Assembly: GCF_001267175.1 (NCBI RefSeq)
Contig: NZ_CP012358.1
Location: forward strand, 1,820,001 to 1,884,000
DNA: 64,000 nucleotides
Reading direction: 5' to 3'
Source: Thiopseudomonas alkaliphila
Lineage (GTDB): Bacteria > Pseudomonadota > Gammaproteobacteria > Pseudomonadales > Pseudomonadaceae
In this document: piece after piece, positions 12,816-22,111 of the stretch
How the letters are laid out: each line of letters begins with the position of its first letter
Numbering within the stretch: the first letter of the stretch is position 1
Notes under the pieces: generated by a model
Told to the model about the DNA's origin: nothing
Database searches by the model: none
What the model saw: only the letters and a program-made list of their open reading frames with translations
Translations under genes and position numbers: made by a program

Positions 12816-13469
12816 CTACTCCACTTCGCTACGACGAAGAATAACTAGGTGCCGTTGACCTTGACAGCCAGGCACCGTTAAAACGTGACAGTGTTCCACC
12901 GCAAAATCTTGGGGCAACTGGGCAATTTCATCTTCTGGCTCAACCCCTTTCATCGCCAACCACTGAGTGCTTTGATTGCCGAGATGGCGGGTCCAGTTAC
13001 TAAAGTCTTCTAAGGAGCTAAAAGCTCGCGAGACAATGCCAGTAAATGCCTGCTCCGGCTGCACTTGCTCGACTCGGCTATTGATAACCGTGAGGTTTTT
13101 TAGCCCTAACTCCAGCTGTACCTGTGTTAAAAAGCGGGTTTTTTTCCCTACCGAGTCAACCAAAGTGAAGTGTTTTTGCGGAAACAAAATCGCCAGTGGA
13201 ATTCCAGGAATCCCACCACCGGTACCAATATCCGCTAAGTTATCCCCAGCTTGGGTCACGTAATGATGAATACTTAAACCATCCAACAGATGGCGAGACA
13301 CCATTTCATCAATGTTACGCACCGCAGTTAAGTTATAGGCTTTATTCCATTTAGCCAATAAACCAAGATAAGCCAATAGCTGCTGCTGTTGCTCTGTGGA
13401 TAACATAATCCCTAATTGTTTGGCTCCTTGCAGCAATTCATCAGCATGGGCTTGGGTCACCTTTGACAT
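12816..13469 (-). CDS. rsmG: 16S rRNA (guanine-N7)-methyltransferase RsmG (GidB)
   Basis: The 217-residue SAM-dependent enzyme methylates G527 of 16S rRNA. The SAM-binding motif is [17 protein letters not shown] near residue 75, followed by [14 protein letters not shown]. Its ATG overlaps the mnmG TAA stop by one base, indicating translational coupling, and it is followed by parA after 9 bases. Confidence 0.96.
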   Translation of the reverse strand: MSKVTQAHADELLQGAKQLGIMLSTEQQQQLLAYLGLLAKWNKAYNLTAVRNIDEMVSRHLLDGLSIHHYVTQAGDNLADIGTGGGIPGIPLAILFPQKHFTLVDSVGKKTRFLTQVQLELGLKNLTVINSRVEQVQPEQAFTGIVSRAFSSLEDFSNWTRHLGNQSTQWLAMKGVEPEDEIAQLPQDFAVEHCHVLTVPGCQGQRHLVILRRSEVE

Positions 13470-15367
13470 TAGGACTGACTCTCCACTTGTGCATGCGCCT
13501 CACGCTTTTTCAGATGAATCATTAACAAGGAAATTGCCGCCGGGGTTACTCCTGGAATACGCGAAGCTTGTCCTAGAGTTTCTGGACGATGCTGCTCAAG
13601 CTTAGATTGGATCTCTTTCGATAAACCCGAAATTTTCTGATAATCCAAGCCACTTGGTAATTTAGTTTCTTCACTGGCGCGCAATTTTTCAATTTCTTCC
13701 AGTTGTCGTGAAATATAACCAGCGTACTTGGTTTTAATTTCAATTTGCTCGGCCACCTGATCATTTTCAATTTCCGTGCCTGTGGCTTGCATTAAACCAC
13801 GGTAGTCCACTTCCGGACGGGCTAACAAATTGAGCAAATTATATTCATGGGTCAAAGGCGTACCGAATTTTTCCATAATGGCTTTACCCGCTACGGTGTC
13901 TGGACGTACCCAAGTACTACGCAAACGCTGCTCTTCCTGAATAATGCCTTCACGCTTGGCTTCAAAGACAGCCCAGCGCGCATCGTCGACTAAACCAAGC
14001 TCACGACCTATTTCTGTTAAACGCAAGTCGGCGTTATCTTCACGCAAAATCAGTCGATACTCAGCGCGGGAAGTAAACATCCGATAAGGCTCTTGGGTAC
14101 CCAAAGTAATTAGATCGTCAATTAATACCCCAAGATAAGCTTGGTCTCGACGTGGGTACCACGCCTCTTTACCTAGTGCGCGGCGGGCAGCATTGGTTCC
14201 GGCTAATAAACCTTGCACACCGGCTTCTTCATAGCCAGTGGTGCCGTTAATTTGCCCAGCAAAGAATAAACCATCAATCACCTTAGTTTCTAAGCTGTAT
14301 TTCAAATCCCGCGGATCAAAGAAGTCATACTCAATTGCATAGCCTGGACGCAAGATGTGAGCATTTTCCATACCACGAATCGAGTGGACCAAGTCCAGCT
14401 GTACATCAAACGGCAATGAGGTAGAGATGCCATTGGGATACAGCTCGTGGGTGTTGAGTCCTTCAGGTTCTAAAAACACCTGATGACTTGGTTTATCGGA
14501 AAACCGATGAATTTTATCCTCAATCGATGGGCAGTAACGAGGGCCAATGCCTTCGATAGCACCCGCATCTGAATACATTGGTGAGCGATCAAGGTTATTA
14601 GCAATAATTTCGTGAGTCCGCTCATTGGTATGGGTAATCCAGCAACTCACTTGGGCTGGGTGATCGGTTTGACGGCCCATATAAGACATTACCGGCAACG
14701 GCGTATCGCCAGGTTGCTCAGTCATCACCGAGTATTCAACAGTACGTCCATCAATTCTAGGAGGAGTACCGGTTTTTAAGCGCGCTACGGTTAAAGGCAA
14801 TTCACGTAAACGTTTAGCTAACGCATTGGCCGGTGGATCACCGGCTCGACCGCCCGAATAATTTTCTAGACCAATGTGGATCAAGCCACCTAGGAAAGTA
14901 CCAGTAGTTAACACTACGTTGTCACACATAAAGCGTAGTCCCATTTGGGTAACAACGCCTTTTACTTGGTCTTGCTCAACAATCAGATCATCAGCCGCTT
15001 GTTGAAAAACCCATAAGTTAGGTTGGTTTTCAACAATTTCCCGAACGGCAGCTTTGTATAACACACGGTCAGCTTGTGCACGTGTGGCTCTGACTGCAGG
15101 CCCTTTACGGCTATTTAAAATACGAAATTGAATACCGCCTTTATCGGTTGCCATGGCCATGGCACCTCCAAGGGCATCAATTTCTTTAACCAAATGACTT
15201 TTACCAATACCACCAATCGCTGGGTTACAGCTCATTTGGCCAATGGTTTCAACATTGTGCGTTAACAACAGGGTTTTGACGCCTATACGAGCTGCAGCTA
15301 ATGCAGCTTCAGTACCAGCATGGCCACCACCGATGACAATGACATCAAAACGGGAAGGATAATCCAC
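13469..15367 (-). CDS. mnmG: tRNA uridine-34 5-carboxymethylaminomethyl modification enzyme MnmG (GidA)
   Basis: MnmG is the FAD-binding partner of MnmE in forming cmnm5U34 in certain tRNAs. The N-terminal dinucleotide fold is [14 protein letters not shown]. The cysteine-containing [14 protein letters not shown] and the C-terminal [13 protein letters not shown] helical region are present. I chose the GTG at 15367 (GTG-GAT-TAT, giving M-DYPSRFDV as in pseudomonads). GAGG lies 6 bases upstream, whereas a longer frame from a TTG at 15379 would begin inside that site. Upstream is an AT-rich region with DnaA boxes. Confidence 0.95.
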   Translation of the reverse strand: MDYPSRFDVIVIGGGHAGTEAALAAARIGVKTLLLTHNVETIGQMSCNPAIGGIGKSHLVKEIDALGGAMAMATDKGGIQFRILNSRKGPAVRATRAQADRVLYKAAVREIVENQPNLWVFQQAADDLIVEQDQVKGVVTQMGLRFMCDNVVLTTGTFLGGLIHIGLENYSGGRAGDPPANALAKRLRELPLTVARLKTGTPPRIDGRTVEYSVMTEQPGDTPLPVMSYMGRQTDHPAQVSCWITHTNERTHEIIANNLDRSPMYSDAGAIEGIGPRYCPSIEDKIHRFSDKPSHQVFLEPEGLNTHELYPNGISTSLPFDVQLDLVHSIRGMENAHILRPGYAIEYDFFDPRDLKYSLETKVIDGLFFAGQINGTTGYEEAGVQGLLAGTNAARRALGKEAWYPRRDQAYLGVLIDDLITLGTQEPYRMFTSRAEYRLILREDNADLRLTEIGRELGLVDDARWAVFEAKREGIIQEEQRLRSTWVRPDTVAGKAIMEKFGTPLTHEYNLLNLLARPEVDYRGLMQATGTEIENDQVAEQIEIKTKYAGYISRQLEEIEKLRASEETKLPSGLDYQKISGLSKEIQSKLEQHRPETLGQASRIPGVTPAAISLLMIHLKKREAHAQVESQS

Positions 15368-15417
15368 CACGCACCTCAAGCTTGCTTGTTCGGGAATCTA
15401 ATTAGAAGAAGGTGAAT

Positions 15418-15446
15418 AGTATAGGAAATTTGTGTTTTTTTCAGAA
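15418..15446 (-). promoter_or_regulatory. Possible mnmG promoter
   Basis: On the minus strand a good -10 box TATACT lies 17 bases from a weak -35 box TTCTGA, about 50 bases before the mnmG start. The -35 match is poor, so this is a tentative call. Confidence 0.45.
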
Positions 15447-15470
15447 GTAACTGCTTAAAGGCGATCAGGC

Positions 15471-15508
15471 TTTGTAGTTTTCCTAGCTCAGGTTTTGTAG
15501 TTTTGCTA
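15471..15508. repeat. Two 15-base direct repeats, 23-base period
   Basis: TTTGTAGTTTTCCTA at 15471 and TTTGTAGTTTTGCTA at 15494 differ at one base and lie on the same face two DNA turns apart. They sit between the mnmG promoter and the AT-rich origin-like segment. Function is unknown; binding of a regulator is possible. Confidence 0.6.
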
Positions 15509-15550
15509 CATATCACATAGTAAACAATAATAGAATAGTTAATTCTTTTA

Positions 15551-15785
15551 AAAGATTATTATGGTTATTGTTATTAGTGTGCACTGTTTCTGTTACTAAT
15601 CTAATAAATTCCTTTAAAAACATAGCTTTACAGTGTTTAAAAGTATGTGCTTATGCTTTTCAAATCAAGCGGATAGGCTCCTATTAAGCTGTGGGCAAAC
15701 AGAGCACTTATCCACAACCCCTATCTGGCTACAGTTTATCGAACGATTATTGACCTAGCTTAGATCAGCTTATGCACAGGGTTTA
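15551..15785. other. Origin-like region A: AT-rich segment plus DnaA boxes between mnmG and mnmE
   Basis: The mnmG-mnmE gap (15368-15842) contains no gene. From 15551 it has an AT-rich stretch that may act as the unwinding element, then DnaA boxes: TTGCCCACA (minus strand, 15690-15698), a perfect TTATCCACA (15708-15716) and TTATGCACA (15770-15778). The layout matches the region upstream of rpmH: AAAGATTATT...TTGTTATTAG at 15551-15577, TAAGCTGTGGG at 15685, GCACAGGGTTTA at 15774. Those same three landmarks occur at 20048, 20181 and 20270. I infer a second copy of an oriC-type sequence. Whether it fires, or only titrates DnaA or regulates mnmG, cannot be told from sequence. Confidence 0.7.
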
Positions 15786-15797
15786 AATTCAATAAAC

Positions 15798-15827
15798 GAA
15801 AAAAAGCCAACCTCTAGGATTGGCTTT
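15798..15827 (-). terminator. Terminator downstream of mnmE
   Basis: AAAGCCAA and TTGGCTTT pair around a 9-base loop, and on the minus strand the stem is followed by a T-run. It lies just after the mnmE stop and would keep mnmE transcription out of the DnaA-box region. Confidence 0.8.
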
Positions 15828-15842
15828 AAATGCTTGATTGAG

Positions 15843-17210
15843 CTATTTACCGATACAAAAACTAGAAAAAATTCTTCCCAATAAGTCGTCAGCACTAAAT
15901 TCGCCGGTAATTTCCCCTAATGCTTGCTGTGCCTGTCGTAAATCCTCAGCTAATAACTCACCAGCACTAGCATGGATTAATTGCTGATAACCATGGGCTA
16001 AATGCTGCTGAGCTTGCTCTAATGCTGCTAAGTGACGCCGACGTGCACTAAAAGTGCTTTCTGCAGTCTGGCTATAACCCATGCAGGTTTTTAAGTGTTC
16101 ACGCAGTAAATCAACGCCAGCGCCTGATTTGGCTGATAAGTTAATGCTGACATGGCCATCAGCGCTGCGTACTTCTTCAACGCAGCCTGCAGATAAGTCG
16201 ATTTTATTTTGGATCAGTGTCACCTTATCCATAGCGGGCGCCTGCTCTAAAAACTCTGGCCACAAGGCAAAAGGATCGGCGGCCTCGGCGGCGGTAGAAT
16301 CAACCACTAATAAAATCCGATCCGCTTGATCAATCGCTTGCAGGGCGCGTTTAACCCCAATTTGCTCTACCTGATCAGCAGTAGTACGTAAGCCCGCCGT
16401 ATCCGTAATATGTAACGGCATGCCATCCAGATGAATATGCTCCTTCAACACATCCCGTGTAGTACCGGCTATATCTGTAACAATGGCTGCCTCATAACCT
16501 GCCAGGGCATTTAATAAGCTGGATTTACCGGCATTCGGGCGGCCAGCAATCACAACATTCATGCCATCGCGTAGCAAGGCACCTTGACCTGCTTCTTGTT
16601 GTACGGCGATTAGTTCAGCCTGCACTTTTTCTAATAACTGCTGAATATGGCCATCGGCTAAAAAGTCGATCTCCTCTTCAGGAAAATCAATCGCCGCTTC
16701 CACATGAATTCGCAGGGCAATTAATTGCTCGGTGAGCCCATGCACTCGTTTGGAAAACTCCCCTTGTAATGAACGCAAGGCATTACGCGCTGCCTGCTCA
16801 GAGCTTGCTTCAATTAGGTCAGCAATGGCTTCAGCCTGGGCAAGATCAAGCTTGTCATTTAAAAACGCCCGCTCACTAAACTCGCCTGGATTGGCTAACC
16901 GCGCGCCCAAGGCAATACACAATTTCAGCAGCATATCTAACACCACAGGCCCGCCGTGGCCTTGTAACTCCACCACATCTTCACCAGTAAAGGAGTGCGG
17001 ATTGGGGAAGAATAAGCTCAGCCCTTGATCTAGCGGGTGCTGTTGCTGATCAAAAAATGGGCCGTAGTGGGCATAGCGCGGATTCAGCTGGCGCTGGGTG
17101 ATTTGCTCACCAATCTGTCTGGCATTAGGACCGGATAAACGAATAATTCCAACGCCTCCACGGCCTTGGGCAGTAGCGATGGCGGCAATGGTGTCTTTAT
17201 GATGACGCAT
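15843..17210 (-). CDS. mnmE: tRNA modification GTPase MnmE (TrmE)
   Basis: The 455-residue GTPase works with MnmG on U34 of tRNA. The N-terminal tetrahydrofolate-binding domain starts [22 protein letters not shown]. The G domain inserted in the helical domain has [12 protein letters not shown] (G1, near residue 227), DTAG (G3) and NKID (G4). The C-terminal CIGK motif with the catalytic cysteine is intact. It lies between yidC and the DnaA-box region rather than next to mnmG. Confidence 0.97.
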   Translation of the reverse strand: MRHHKDTIAAIATAQGRGGVGIIRLSGPNARQIGEQITQRQLNPRYAHYGPFFDQQQHPLDQGLSLFFPNPHSFTGEDVVELQGHGGPVVLDMLLKLCIALGARLANPGEFSERAFLNDKLDLAQAEAIADLIEASSEQAARNALRSLQGEFSKRVHGLTEQLIALRIHVEAAIDFPEEEIDFLADGHIQQLLEKVQAELIAVQQEAGQGALLRDGMNVVIAGRPNAGKSSLLNALAGYEAAIVTDIAGTTRDVLKEHIHLDGMPLHITDTAGLRTTADQVEQIGVKRALQAIDQADRILLVVDSTAAEAADPFALWPEFLEQAPAMDKVTLIQNKIDLSAGCVEEVRSADGHVSINLSAKSGAGVDLLREHLKTCMGYSQTAESTFSARRRHLAALEQAQQHLAHGYQQLIHASAGELLAEDLRQAQQALGEITGEFSADDLLGRIFSSFCIGK

Positions 17211-17260
17211 AGGATACCTATAACAAAAGCGGCTTACGGCAAAATTATATGGGTTGCAAT

Positions 17261-17291
17261 AAAAAAACGCTCCACAAGAGGAGCGTTTTTT
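17261..17291 (-). terminator. Terminator downstream of yidC
   Basis: AAAAACGCTCC and GGAGCGTTTTT form an 11-base stem with a 6-base loop. On the minus strand it ends in seven T residues. It closes the rpmH-rnpA-yidD-yidC transcript before mnmE. Confidence 0.88.
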
Positions 17292-17305
17292 ATTATCCGT
17301 CCTGC

Positions 17306-19060
17306 TTAAGCACTAGCAGCAGCGGCTTTCTCAATTTTGCGCGTAATGTACCACTGCTGCGCAATTGAGAGAATGTTGTTAACTACCCAGTACAGTACCA
17401 GACCTGCAGGGAACCACAGGAAGAAGAAGGTAAAGATAATTGGCAGTAACTTCATCACTTTAGCCTGCATTGGGTCCGGCGGTGTTGGGTTCAGCATTTG
17501 CTGAATAAACATGCTGGCGCCCATAATGATTGGCAGAATAAAGTAGGGGTCTTTACTGGATAAGTCGGTTAGCCAGAACATCCAAGGCGCTTGGCGCATC
17601 TCTACGCTTTCGAGTAACACCCAATACAAGGCTAAGAAAACCGGCATCTGCAATAAAATAGGCAAGCATCCACCCAATGGGTTGATCTTTTCTTTTTTAT
17701 ACAGCTCCATCATGCCTTGGGATAACTTTTGACGGTCATCACCATACTTTTCTTTTAATGCTTGCATCTTTGGTGCAACTGCGCGCATCCGTGCCATTGA
17801 GCGATAGCTGGCGGCTGATAATGGGAAGAACGCCAGTTTAATTAGCACCGTCAACATAATAATTGACCAGCCCCAGTTCCCTAAAAGACTGTGGATTAAA
17901 CTCAGTAACCAGAAAATCGGCTGAGCGATAAACCAAAGGAAACCATAGTCAACGGTTAACTCTAAACCTGGGGATAACTTTTTCAGATGCGACTGAATTT
18001 TAGGCCCCGCATACAAGGTAGCCGTTAAGCTTTGTTGCTGACCTGGCGCAATATTAACTGCATCGGCAGTATAGCCAACAATATAATTACCCTGACTATC
18101 TTTACGGGTTAAATAGTTATTGCTCTGATTTGAATCAGCTACCCAAGCAGTAACAAAGTAGTGCTGCAACCACGCAATCCAGCCACCTTGTACTTTTTCA
18201 GCAAAACGCTTGTCGTCCATTTTACCCATGGACATCTTTTTGTAAGGCTCATCTGGGGTCCACATAGCCGCACCAATATAGGTTGCGGTACTAGCAGCGC
18301 CTGCAGATGAAGGATCACCCGAGTCATCACGTTTTAATTGTGCAAAGAGATTACCTTGCCAAGTGCTTTGGCTTTGGTTATCCACAATGTAGGCCACATC
18401 AATTTGATACGCCTGCTGATTGACGCATTCTACGCGGCGTTGCTCAATTTGCGTAGCGGAACAACTTGCATCTAAACCACGATGAAAGGTAAAACGCTTG
18501 GTGTAATTAACCCCTTGTTCACTGAATAACAGATCAACCTGTAACTGTTCTTGTTGTTCTGTTAGACGGTAATCAGTCTGAGCTGCACGATAAAGTGGAC
18601 GTCCTTCGGCGCGCGCATCAGGTCCATTGGCACCGGCTAAACCACTTTGCGCCACATACAGGTGCTGTTGGTTATCAGTGAATAACTGAAAAGGAACCTC
18701 AGGATTTTTAGTGCTGCGCGGATACTGTAAAAGCTTTAGCTCAACAATATCGCCACCGACAGGGTTAATTGCCAGCGACATCACATCCGTTTGGACACGA
18801 ATCAATTGCTGAGAATTAGCTTCGGTGGTGCTAGGTAAATCGCTAGGAGCAACGGCAGAGTCTGCAGTTTGACCTTGTGCAATAACCGGTAAGTCTTCGT
18901 TATCCACAGCGGCAATGCTAGGCACATCAGCATGCTGCTGAGTGACTTGAGCAATGTCTGTGGGTAACTGTTCGTGTCCGTAGTCTTCGTTCCACTTTAA
19001 TACCATCACATAAGACACAATGGCTAGTGCAACGAGTAATACCGTGCGTTGGATATCCAT
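17306..19060 (-). CDS. yidC: Membrane protein insertase YidC
   Basis: The 584-residue inner-membrane insertase has the gammaproteobacterial form. It has an N-terminal membrane helix ([17 protein letters not shown]), a large periplasmic beta domain (about residues 55-360) and five C-terminal helices. The C-terminal part includes [22 protein letters not shown], with the conserved arginine in SYRSMARM. It inserts F0 subunits such as AtpE, whose genes lie 8 kb away. It follows yidD by 2 bases. Confidence 0.97.
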   Translation of the reverse strand: MDIQRTVLLVALAIVSYVMVLKWNEDYGHEQLPTDIAQVTQQHADVPSIAAVDNEDLPVIAQGQTADSAVAPSDLPSTTEANSQQLIRVQTDVMSLAINPVGGDIVELKLLQYPRSTKNPEVPFQLFTDNQQHLYVAQSGLAGANGPDARAEGRPLYRAAQTDYRLTEQQEQLQVDLLFSEQGVNYTKRFTFHRGLDASCSATQIEQRRVECVNQQAYQIDVAYIVDNQSQSTWQGNLFAQLKRDDSGDPSSAGAASTATYIGAAMWTPDEPYKKMSMGKMDDKRFAEKVQGGWIAWLQHYFVTAWVADSNQSNNYLTRKDSQGNYIVGYTADAVNIAPGQQQSLTATLYAGPKIQSHLKKLSPGLELTVDYGFLWFIAQPIFWLLSLIHSLLGNWGWSIIMLTVLIKLAFFPLSAASYRSMARMRAVAPKMQALKEKYGDDRQKLSQGMMELYKKEKINPLGGCLPILLQMPVFLALYWVLLESVEMRQAPWMFWLTDLSSKDPYFILPIIMGASMFIQQMLNPTPPDPMQAKVMKLLPIIFTFFFLWFPAGLVLYWVVNNILSIAQQWYITRKIEKAAAASA

Positions 19061-19062
19061 GA

Positions 19063-19299
19063 TTACTTGGCCGTAGAAGATGAACTGGGTGGAGGAACTG
19101 GGTCATAACCGCCAGCGTTCCAAGGATGGCAACGTCCAAGACGACGTGCCGATAACCATCCACCGCGAATAATTCCATGTTGTTCTATTGCTTCAACAGC
19201 ATAATGTGAACAACTAGGATAAAAGCGGCAATGGCTGGCCATCATAGGGCTAATGGCATATTGATAAAAACGAATAGGCAATAACACCAGTTTTTTCAT
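19063..19299 (-). CDS. yidD: Membrane protein insertion efficiency factor YidD
   Basis: A 78-residue protein with the family pattern [19 protein letters not shown] followed by [24 protein letters not shown], including the three conserved cysteines. It overlaps the end of rnpA by 4 bases and precedes yidC by 2, as in most gammaproteobacteria. Confidence 0.95.
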   Translation of the reverse strand: MKKLVLLPIRFYQYAISPMMASHCRFYPSCSHYAVEAIEQHGIIRGGWLSARRLGRCHPWNAGGYDPVPPPSSSSTAK

Positions 19300-19670
19300 G
19301 GTGATTGCTCAATACTGGCTTGTGTTCTACGCAGTAAGCGTTGCCAAAGCTTATCGAATTGCTTGTTCAACTCAATATTCTCTAAATCAGCAGCACCTTT
19401 TCTTGCAATCACCACTAAATCTAAGCCTGCAAGCTTAGCCTGATGATGACGGAAAGATTCACGTATCTGACGTTTTAAACGATTTCGTTCAACAGCTAGT
19501 TTTACGTTTTTTTTGCCTATAACCAACCCAAGTCGGGCATGACTGAGTTGGTTATAGCGCACAAGAATCAGAATAGTTTTATCTGAAACCTTGTTATCAG
19601 CCTTATCGAAAACTGCTTTGAATTGACTAGGCTTTAAAAGACGCTTGTCTTTTTCAAAACAGAAACTCAC
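19296..19670 (-). CDS. rnpA: Ribonuclease P protein component
   Basis: The 124-residue basic protein binds RNase P RNA and helps mature tRNA 5' ends. The RNR motif region appears as [16 protein letters not shown] near residue 60. The N-terminus [20 protein letters not shown] is typical. It lies 21 bases after rpmH. Confidence 0.96.
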   Translation of the reverse strand: MSFCFEKDKRLLKPSQFKAVFDKADNKVSDKTILILVRYNQLSHARLGLVIGKKNVKLAVERNRLKRQIRESFRHHQAKLAGLDLVVIARKGAADLENIELNKQFDKLWQRLLRRTQASIEQSP

Positions 19671-19691
19671 CGATAAATCCGATGAATAGGA

Positions 19692-19826
19692 TTAAGCGCT
19701 TAAACGCTTACGGCCTTTAGCACGACGACGAGCAAGAATTGCACGACCGCTTTTAGTAGCCATACGAGCACGGAAACCGTGGTTACGAGCACGTTTAATA
19801 ACACTTGGTTGGAATGTACGTTTCAT
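19692..19826 (-). CDS. rpmH: 50S ribosomal protein L34
   Basis: The 44-residue L34 ([18 protein letters not shown]..., ending GRKRLSA) is essentially the family consensus. The start at 19826 is fixed by that N-terminus; a longer in-frame reading from 19925 starts inside the promoter. In Pseudomonas the neighbour across the origin is dnaA, but here it is a DUF2254 gene. Confidence 0.98.
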   Translation of the reverse strand: MKRTFQPSVIKRARNHGFRARMATKSGRAILARRRAKGRKRLSA

Positions 19827-19896
19827 AGTTTTGTTACCTGGTGACTTCTTTGGGCAAATGGGTCCCGAAGTGGTCCCCGATTTAAATAGACAGGCG

Positions 19897-19925
19897 ATTC
19901 TATTGAAAGCAGCGGCTAAGGTCAA
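19897..19925 (-). promoter_or_regulatory. Sigma-70 promoter of rpmH-rnpA-yidD-yidC
   Basis: On the minus strand TTGACC and TAGAAT are separated by exactly 17 bases, about 70 bases before the rpmH start. It points away from the DnaA-box region. Confidence 0.8.
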
Positions 19926-20047
19926 TTCTCTAGTGATTAAAATTTGCCCAGCTCATAAGAATTAGTGGCATTTTGCCTGAAACCTTAACGAGCAAAAAAT
20001 AATGAATTCACTGATTAACATAATAAAAATAGATAAATAAAGTTTTT

Positions 20048-20281
20048 AAAGATTATTTTTATTGTTGTTATTAGGTTCCGATAAAAAATGTATAAAGTAA
20101 ATAATCTTTTAAAAATCAGTAATTTATTGGATTTTCAACTGTGCTGAAAACAGCTTCTCAACAGGTGCAAGTGGTGAGTGTAAGCTGTGGGTAAGATGTC
20201 AGCTTATGCACAGCTTAAAAAAACTAAAGGTTATGCACAGCCTGGTGCAAAATGTTTAGGCTCAGTTGTGCACAGGGTTTA
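20048..20281. other. Origin-like region B: probable oriC upstream of rpmH
   Basis: The gap 19926-20411 has no gene. From about 19975 to 20140 it is strongly AT-rich, with GATTATTTTTATT resembling unwinding-element 13-mers. DnaA boxes follow: TTACCCACA (minus strand, 20186-20194), TTATGCACA (20204-20212), TTATGCACA (20231-20239) and TTGTGCACA (20266-20274); a weaker one is at 20388-20396. The position next to rpmH is where pseudomonads keep oriC. All genes to the left run leftward, in line with a fork starting here. It shares landmarks and spacing with region A at 15551-15785. Confidence 0.8.
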
Positions 20282-20411
20282 GGGAATTGATATTTATCAG
20301 GCTAAGGTAATAAAAAAGGATGGATTTTTTATTTGCATGGTCAGAGGTGATTGGTAATAAATAGTTTGTTTCGGTATGTGATAAAGCTGTGTGTAACTTG
20401 GAGGTAAGTTA

Positions 20412-21701
20412 ATGAAAGCCCACCTGAAATGGTCGCTAAAAAATCTACTAAAAGAAATTTGGGTACGGGCGACCTTGTACTCATTACTAGGTGTTGCAAC
20501 GGCTTTGCTGGCGTTATGGCTAAACGATTATGTACCCGATTCATTGGCAGGTAAGTTTGGTAGTGAGTCTGTGGATAAGATTTTGAATATCTTATCTTCA
20601 AGCATGTTAGCTGTGACCACCTTTTCTTTAAGCACTATGATTGGTGCTTATAGTTCAGCCAGCGGTGGGGCTACACCTCGGGCTACTCAGCTATTAGTGC
20701 AGGATGCCACTACGCAAAATGTACTTTCTAGCTTTGTTGGCTCATTTTTATTCAGTGTGGTGGGGATTATTGCACTGAACATGGGCATTTATGGTGAACG
20801 CAGTAAGGTGGTGCTGTTTATTGCCACGCTCTGCGTCCTGTGTTTTGTGGTGTATAACTTATTACGCTGGATTAATCATCTCACCAAGTTTGGGCGCTTA
20901 GGAGAGACCACCAGTCGCGTTGAAAAAGTCACTGAAGCTGCTTTAGAGAAACACGCTAAAATGCCGTATTTAGGCGCTTTACCTCTTAGCCAAGCGCCAG
21001 TTATTTCGGCTACAGCCGAGCAGATTTACTCACCTAAAGCAGGCTATGTGCAGTACATCGATATGGACGCTTTAGGGGCAATTTGTAATCAACCGGATAA
21101 ATATATCTATTGCTTAGTTTTGCCGGGCAATTTTTGCTTGCCTAGCACTGTACTTGCTAAAACAGTGGGCTTATCGGCAAAAGAGCAGCAGTTAGTGGCG
21201 AATGCATTTGCGTTAGATATTCAGCGCTCTTACGAGCAAGATCCACGTTTTGGTTTGTGTGCGTTATCTGAGGTTGCATCACGGGCTTTATCACCGGCGG
21301 TTAATGATCCTGGTACAGCGATTGATGTTATTAGCCGAGGTACACGTTTGCTCGCTAAATATGCTAACGAGCGCCAAGATAGACTCGACTTACCCGTACG
21401 TAAGAACTGCACACAAATTTATTGCGGGCAGGCTACGGTAGAAGATTTTTTTGATGATTTTTTTACTCCGATTGCGCGTGATGGAGCCGCTTTGATTGAA
21501 GTGGATATTACTCTGCAAAAATCATTGCGGCACTTAGCGGAAACCGCGCCAGCACTGTATCAAGCAGTTGCTTATGGTCACGCCAAAATGGTCGTAAAGC
21601 GCGCAAATGCGGTGTTATTGGTCGATGAAGATAAACAGCGGCTGCAGCGCCAGCTTGATCGGTTTGAGCAGTTGGTTGCAGATACTAAGCACAGTGATTA
21701 A
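20412..21701 (+). CDS. DUF2254 family membrane protein
   Basis: A 429-residue protein with two membrane helices near the N-terminus (about residues 18-38 and 60-80), a further pair (about 108-150) and a long soluble C-terminal region. The segment SMLAVTTFSLSTMIGAYSSASGGATPRATQLL and the later ALSPAVNDPGTAIDVI are the features by which I recognise DUF2254. Function is unknown. GGAGG lies 7 bases before the ATG. It is the first gene to the right of the probable oriC, where dnaA would be expected, and its stop codon overlaps the convergent cueR stop by 4 bases. Confidence 0.85.
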   Translation: MKAHLKWSLKNLLKEIWVRATLYSLLGVATALLALWLNDYVPDSLAGKFGSESVDKILNILSSSMLAVTTFSLSTMIGAYSSASGGATPRATQLLVQDATTQNVLSSFVGSFLFSVVGIIALNMGIYGERSKVVLFIATLCVLCFVVYNLLRWINHLTKFGRLGETTSRVEKVTEAALEKHAKMPYLGALPLSQAPVISATAEQIYSPKAGYVQYIDMDALGAICNQPDKYIYCLVLPGNFCLPSTVLAKTVGLSAKEQQLVANAFALDIQRSYEQDPRFGLCALSEVASRALSPAVNDPGTAIDVISRGTRLLAKYANERQDRLDLPVRKNCTQIYCGQATVEDFFDDFFTPIARDGAALIEVDITLQKSLRHLAETAPALYQAVAYGHAKMVVKRANAVLLVDEDKQRLQRQLDRFEQLVADTKHSD

Positions 21702-22096
21702 TTTGGCTTAAGCGCCAAGTTATTAATAATCGGGCATTCTGGGTGCTGATCCCCGTGGCATTGCTCAGTTAAGTTTAATAGTTTTTGGCGCATGCTTTGT
21801 AATTGTTCGATGGATTGCTCTAACTCCTCAATATATTGCTCGGCAATGGCCTTTACATCAGCACTGTGCCGCTGACTGTTTTGCCAGAGGCTCAGTAGTT
21901 GCTGGATACGGGGTAGAGAAAAGCCTAATTCTCGAGCCTGCTTAATAAAGCACAGTTGCTCAATTGCTGCCGCTGAGTAATAACGATAACCAGACTCGTT
22001 GCGTGAGGGCGCTGGCAGTAGGCCAATCTGTTCGTAGTAACGAATCATTTTACGGCTAATGCCCGATGCTTTAGCTGCGGCACCAATGGTTTTCAT
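21698..22096 (-). CDS. cueR: Copper-responsive MerR-family regulator CueR
   Basis: With the ATG at 22096 the protein has 132 residues. GGAG lies 7 bases upstream; the ATG at 22108 has no such site. An N-terminal winged helix (IGAAAKASGISRKMIRYYEQIGLL) is followed by a dimerisation helix. The metal loop has Cys113 and Cys121 in a C-x7-C pattern (CHGDQHPEC). Ser78 in RHSADVK is typical of sensors of singly charged ions, Cu(I), Ag(I) or Au(I). It follows copA in the same direction by 15 bases, and a matching operator lies before copA, so the pair is autoregulated by copper. Confidence 0.93.
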   Translation of the reverse strand: MKTIGAAAKASGISRKMIRYYEQIGLLPAPSRNESGYRYYSAAAIEQLCFIKQARELGFSLPRIQQLLSLWQNSQRHSADVKAIAEQYIEELEQSIEQLQSMRQKLLNLTEQCHGDQHPECPIINNLALKPN

Positions 22097-22111
22097 TTGG
22101 CTCTCCATTAA

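Noticed and set aside
19827..19925. Longer L34 starting at 19925
   Set aside because: The extra 33 residues are not found in L34 and overlap the promoter.
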